DNA from: Hyphomonas adhaerens MHS-3
GTDB lineage: Bacteria > Pseudomonadota > Alphaproteobacteria > Caulobacterales > Hyphomonadaceae
Direction of reading: 5' to 3'
Assembly: GCF_000685235.1 (NCBI RefSeq)
Contig: NZ_ARYH01000001.1
Location: 1,364,001-1,428,000, forward strand
DNA: 64,000 nt
Shown: piece after piece, positions 63,493-64,000 of the stretch
How positions within the stretch are numbered: position 1 is the first letter of the stretch
How the letters are laid out: each line of letters opens with the position of its first letter
Notes under the pieces: generated by a model
Seen by the model: the letters and a program-made list of their open reading frames with translations, nothing else
The model's database searches: none
Told to the model about the DNA's origin: nothing
Made by a program: the position numbers and the translations under genes

Positions 63493-64000
63493 ATGCCCTA
63501 TGGCGATATCAAACTCCGCCAGCTTGAGTCGACGGATGCGCGTCTCGCGCGTCTGAACGGCGAGCTGCGCGAAGCGTCTGCCCAGACCATCCTGCGCGTC
63601 GCCATGGTGCGCGAATGGCCTGAGCAGCTGACCTATGTGTCGAGCTTCGGGGCGGAAAGCGTCGCCATGCTGTCGCTGATCGCCGAAGTGGACCCGAGCC
63701 TGCCGGTGGTCTTCCTCGATACCGGCATGCACTTCCCGCAGACGCTGGACTATCGCGACGAGGTGATCGAGCGGCTGGGCCTGACCGGTGTGCGGTCGAT
63801 CCCGCCGAACGAAACCGAACGCAAGGTCCTCGATCCGGACAACAAGCTCTGGCAGAGCGAGCCCGACGCCTGCTGCGCCCTGCGCAAGGTGCGTCCGCTG
63901 GAACCGGCGCTGGAAGGGTTCGACGCCTGGATCACCGGCCGCAAGCGCTTCCATGGCGGCGAGCGGATGAAGCTGCCGGTCTTCGAATTCGCGAACGGCC
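63493..64000 (+). CDS. cysH: APS/PAPS reductase, 3' end beyond window
   Basis: The gene begins at the ATG at 63493 and is cut at the window edge after 169 codons. The enzyme reduces adenylyl or phosphoadenylyl sulfate to sulfite for cysI. The PP-loop-type region with YVSSFGAESVAMLSL and the VVFLDTGMHFPQTLDYRD segment are present, as is DACCALRKVRPLE. The adjacent Cys-Cys pair is characteristic of the Fe-S APS reductase subgroup; the matching downstream CxxC lies outside the window, so the substrate choice between APS and PAPS is inferred. Confidence 0.9.
   Translation, partial: MPYGDIKLRQLESTDARLARLNGELREASAQTILRVAMVREWPEQLTYVSSFGAESVAMLSLIAEVDPSLPVVFLDTGMHFPQTLDYRDEVIERLGLTGVRSIPPNETERKVLDPDNKLWQSEPDACCALRKVRPLEPALEGFDAWITGRKRFHGGERMKLPVFEFANG

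Overview
The window reads as chromosomal DNA from a GC-rich alphaproteobacterium. The gene content and protein flavour fit the Hyphomonadaceae (Hyphomonas/Henriciella-like, Caulobacterales/Rhodobacterales border), but this placement is an inference from gene families and gene order, not from a database search. Supporting signs are the GTG-started petABC bc1 operon, the DUF1285-NUDIX-DUF6111-CCA gene order, the MoxR/DUF58/DUF4159 cluster, a 1.6-kDa-residue-class NAD-glutamate dehydrogenase, the sulfate assimilation order cysG-DUF2849-cysI-DUF934-cysH, a PhyR-like general-stress protein and a TipN-like membrane coiled-coil protein. I see no rRNA, tRNA, CRISPR array, IS element, prophage or integron. 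Most of the window is ordinary housekeeping chromosome.

Layout. 1-1.5 kb: the 3' part of a DHA2-type MFS pump. 1.5-9.3 kb (minus strand): a tightly coupled envelope cluster, MoxR ATPase > DUF58 > DUF4159/BatA membrane protein > VWA/glutamine-amidotransferase-like membrane protein > secreted protein with four Cys-Pro pairs. 9.3-12.7 kb: DUF1285, CoA/NUDIX hydrolase, DUF6111, tRNA CCA-adding enzyme, facing tspO. 12.8-16.9 kb: hemF divergent from petABC. 17-22.6 kb: an unknown anchored protein with a possible read-through tail, mtnP, a membrane coiled-coil protein, a HerA-like ATPase and an AI-2E-family exporter. 22.6-30.5 kb: a candidate structured RNA, NAD-glutamate dehydrogenase and a convergent M1 aminopeptidase lipoprotein sharing a bidirectional terminator. 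30.6-34 kb: overlapping GST-queG-mtgA and a small orphan.

34.2-46.4 kb: mixed metabolic and regulatory genes. These are two SDRs, a HAD hydrolase, a lipoprotein, phhB, a PhyR-like protein whose receiver has lost its phosphorylation residues, a VOC protein, two MFS transporters, the YggT-YggU-folD-HNH run, a membrane LytTR regulator divergent from a DUF2306 protein, and a PhoD-like phosphatase lipoprotein. 46.4-53.4 kb: the TCA operon sucCDAB with a promoter in front and a terminator behind. 53.5-58.6 kb: yghU, chorismate mutase, an Hpt protein, a 47-residue membrane peptide, the TipN-like protein and a LysR regulator. 58.7-64 kb: assimilatory sulfate reduction (cysG, DUF2849, GST, a small Cys-rich protein, cysI, DUF934, cysH cut by the window edge).

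How the genes work together: petABC, sucCDAB and the glutamate dehydrogenase feed respiration. hemF, tspO and cysG are three branches of tetrapyrrole metabolism, and cysG makes the siroheme that cysI needs. Novelty is modest. The items most worth a second look are the phosphorylation-dead PhyR-like protein with palindromes upstream, a roughly 55-residue periplasmic insertion in cytochrome b, the candidate C-rich-loop RNA upstream of gdh, the in-frame TGA extension before mtnP, and the Cys-containing small protein inside the sulfite reduction operon.
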